Shown: piece after piece, positions 62,704-64,000 of the stretch
Position numbering within the stretch: position 1 is the stretch's first letter
Layout of the letters: each line of letters starts with the position of its first letter
Assembly (NCBI GenBank): GCA_963818445.1
Contig: CAWFSG010000004.1
Coordinates: 1-64,000 of the forward strand
Source of the DNA: Prado023 sp963818445
Lineage (GTDB): Bacteria > Actinomycetota > Actinomycetes > S36-B12 > CAIYMF01
Direction: 5' to 3'
Length of the DNA: 64,000 nucleotides
Notes under the pieces: generated by a model
Databases searched by the model: none
What the model was told of the DNA's origin: nothing
What the model saw: only the letters and a program-made list of their open reading frames with translations
Made by a program: the position numbers and the translations under genes

Positions 62704-63114
62704 GTGGCATCGACGTTGAACCCGTACATCGGCTTCGCCGGCGACGCGCGCGCGGCCATGGAGCGCTACCGCGAGGTGTTCGGCGGCGAACTGACGCTCA
62801 GCACCTTCGGCGACTTCGGCCAGGCCGGGACCCCGATCGAGAACCTCATCATGCACGCGATGCTGCACACCCCGAGCGGCTTCACGCTCATGGGTGCGGA
62901 CACGCCTCCGGGCATGGAGCACCAGCCTGGTGGCGCGATCACGATCAGCCTCAGCGGAGACGACGAGGCAGAGCTGCGTGGGTACTGGGACGGGCTCTCG
63001 GAGGGCGGCGCCGTGACCCTTCCGCTGGAGCGACAGATGTGGGGCGACCTGTTCGGGCAGTGCACCGACCGCTTCGGCGTCAACTGGATGGTCAACATCG
63101 GCGCGACGACGTGA
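62704..63114 (+). CDS. VOC family protein
   Basis: A 136-residue glyoxalase-fold protein of the PhnB-like group: NPYIGFAGDARAAMERYREV at the N-terminus, ADTPPGMEHQPGG in the middle and WGDLFGQCTDRFGVNWMVNI at the C-terminus. GTG 62704 follows GAGGAG. It lies divergent from the ArsR operon, which encodes a related fold, and may share its regulation. No reaction can be assigned. Confidence 0.83.
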   Translation: MASTLNPYIGFAGDARAAMERYREVFGGELTLSTFGDFGQAGTPIENLIMHAMLHTPSGFTLMGADTPPGMEHQPGGAITISLSGDDEAELRGYWDGLSEGGAVTLPLERQMWGDLFGQCTDRFGVNWMVNIGATT

Positions 63115-63254
63115 TGGCGGCTGACTGACGGCCAGACGCGGCGCTTCGTCGCAGTCCGCGCGGCAGGGCCGCCTGATGGCCCACTGCATGCCACCATGTC
63201 GCCGGGATCCGGGGAATCCGGAGTCCCCACGTCCACGAGGTGCCGGAGGCGAGC
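63115..63254. other. Short intergenic region before the AbgT-type gene
   Basis: About 140 bases without a supported gene. A modest GGGGA/TCCCC inverted repeat is present around 63211-63228. A clear GGAGG lies at 63245-63249 before the small frame at 63255. Confidence 0.35.
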
Positions 63255-63344
63255 ATGAATCAGGTCAGGGCGGCTGAGTCGGCACCCTCGAGGGCCGTTT
63301 CCCGAGGGCCGGCGTCGAGTATCCCGAGGGTGTCGGCTCCATGA
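63255..63344 (+). CDS. Possible 29-residue leader peptide coupled to the AbgT-type gene
   Basis: ATG 63255 has a good Shine-Dalgarno (GGAGG, five bases away). The frame ends in a TGA that overlaps the ATG of the transporter (ATGA). The peptide is Ser/Ala/Arg-rich and matches nothing I know. The transporter start itself has only a weak Shine-Dalgarno, so coupling through this frame is plausible. Alternatively it is the true N-terminus with one extra base before 63341. Confidence 0.35.
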   Translation: MNQVRAAESAPSRAVSRGPASSIPRVSAP

Positions 63345-64000
63345 GCGGGGCCGCTCCCACGGCGTCGCCGGGCGTCGCCGTGCGGCCGGGGATGATGGAT
63401 CGTGTCCTGGGCGGGATCGAGCGGGTCGGCAACAAGGTGCCGCATCCGGCGATCATGTTCCTCGCCCTGTGCATCGGGGTGATCGTGCTGTCCCAGCTGA
63501 TGGCCTGGGCCGGCGTGGGTGCAACCTACGAGGTGGTCAGGCCGCCGGACCAGTCGGTGGAGGCGATCGATGTCGGCGGCTCGATGCTGCCAGCCGAGGT
63601 GATGCCCTCCCAGCCGCCGGACGCCTCGGACTACGAGGTCGTGACCCAGACCGTTGAGATCGAGAGCCTCCTGGATGCCGACGGGATCCGGTACCTGTTC
63701 ACGTCGTTCGTCCCCAACTTCATGGGCTTCACCGCGATGGGGATCATCCTGATCGTCATGATCGGCGTGGGGGTTGCCGAACGCTCGGGGCTGGTCGCGT
63801 CACTGATCCGAAAGCTCGTGGCCTCGTCGCCTGCGGGGGCGCTGACCTACATCATCGTGTTCCTGGGGATCGTGTCGAGCATCGCCTCCGACGCCGGCTA
63901 CCTGGTGCTCATCCCACTCGGGGCCGCGGCCTTCGCCAGCGTTGGCCGGCACCCGCTGGCCGGCATGGCAGCAGCCTTCGCCGGTGTCGCCGGCGGGTTC
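63341..64000 (+). CDS. AbgT-family transporter (3' end beyond window)
   Basis: The first 220 residues of an AbgT (p-aminobenzoyl-glutamate transporter) family protein; the gene continues past the right edge. Visible are the amphipathic start GGIERVGNKVPHPAIMF, the first helix (FLALCIGVIVLSQLMAW), a large polar loop, and then helices with FTSFVPNFMGFTAMGIILIV and the family hallmark SSIASDAGYLVLIPL. Members import aminobenzoyl-glutamate or export sulfonamides. ATG 63341 fits the family start. Confidence 0.85.
   Translation, partial: MSGAAPTASPGVAVRPGMMDRVLGGIERVGNKVPHPAIMFLALCIGVIVLSQLMAWAGVGATYEVVRPPDQSVEAIDVGGSMLPAEVMPSQPPDASDYEVVTQTVEIESLLDADGIRYLFTSFVPNFMGFTAMGIILIVMIGVGVAERSGLVASLIRKLVASSPAGALTYIIVFLGIVSSIASDAGYLVLIPLGAAAFASVGRHPLAGMAAAFAGVAGGF

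Noticed and set aside
1..64000. tRNA, rRNA, insertion sequence, prophage or replication origin
   Set aside because: Scanning the intergenic gaps showed no cloverleaf-like sequences, no transposase or integrase reading frames and no DnaA-box clusters. Small RNAs cannot be excluded by eye.

Overview
This is a 64 kb window of very GC-rich DNA with strong G/C third-position bias. The gene content is typical of an Actinomycetota (high-GC Gram-positive) chromosome: LCP and PBP4-type wall enzymes, a furA-katG pair with the actinobacterial FurA box, a WS/DGAT-type acyltransferase, LacI-controlled sugar loci with a shared MsmK-type ATPase, and many leaderless -10/start arrangements. I cannot name a genus. 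No rRNA, tRNA, CRISPR array, phage gene or insertion sequence was found.

Layout. 0-29.8 kb is mostly housekeeping: a D-lactate dehydrogenase-type flavoprotein (cut at the left edge), a cysteine hydrolase, an AspT/YidE-type transporter, a GH13 alpha-glucosidase, truncated hemoglobin, an NAD(P)H-binding protein, an MscS channel, malQ, pepN, rpiB, a PBP4-CYTH pair, rocD, a HerA-like ATPase, an LCP protein, a DUF1015-PfkB pair, a PEBP protein, an ABM monooxygenase, an acyl-CoA dehydrogenase, a eukaryote-type UDP-glucose pyrophosphorylase and a YedY/cytochrome b561-like redox pair.

30-45 kb is the most distinctive part, a beta-glucoside/beta-glucan oligosaccharide utilisation locus. One operon holds a solute-binding lipoprotein, two permeases, a GH1 beta-glucosidase and a LacI regulator. 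It is divergent from a 1147-residue protein that looks like a member of the GH94-type phosphorylase clan. A stand-alone MsmK-like ATPase, a mutarotase-fold protein, a small lipoprotein and a GH3 beta-glucosidase follow. Five copies of a palindrome (core GAGAGCGCTCTC) sit at or near promoters across this region, four at transcription-unit starts and one with no obvious target, and define a candidate LacI regulon. The ABC operons carry no ATPase of their own, so the MsmK-like protein probably energises them.

45-50.5 kb is a second sugar cassette (binding protein, two permeases, sucrose phosphorylase). It lies between two copies of the katG 3-prime end plus a terminator hairpin, which suggests that it was inserted at the katG terminus. 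50.5-53.2 kb is katG-furA. 53.2-64 kb holds a MarR-MMPL divergent pair, an alpha/beta hydrolase with a WS/DGAT acyltransferase, an LLM flavin oxidoreductase, a secreted trypsin-like protease, an ArsR-PhnB-AHSA1 operon, a VOC protein and the start of an AbgT-family transporter.

Six genes (AspT-like, HerA-like, PEBP, GH1, a small lipoprotein, katG) are broken by single-base frameshifts. Nearly all of them are resolved by skipping one base. Sequencing or assembly error is the simplest explanation, but the one-sided direction is odd and is reported separately.
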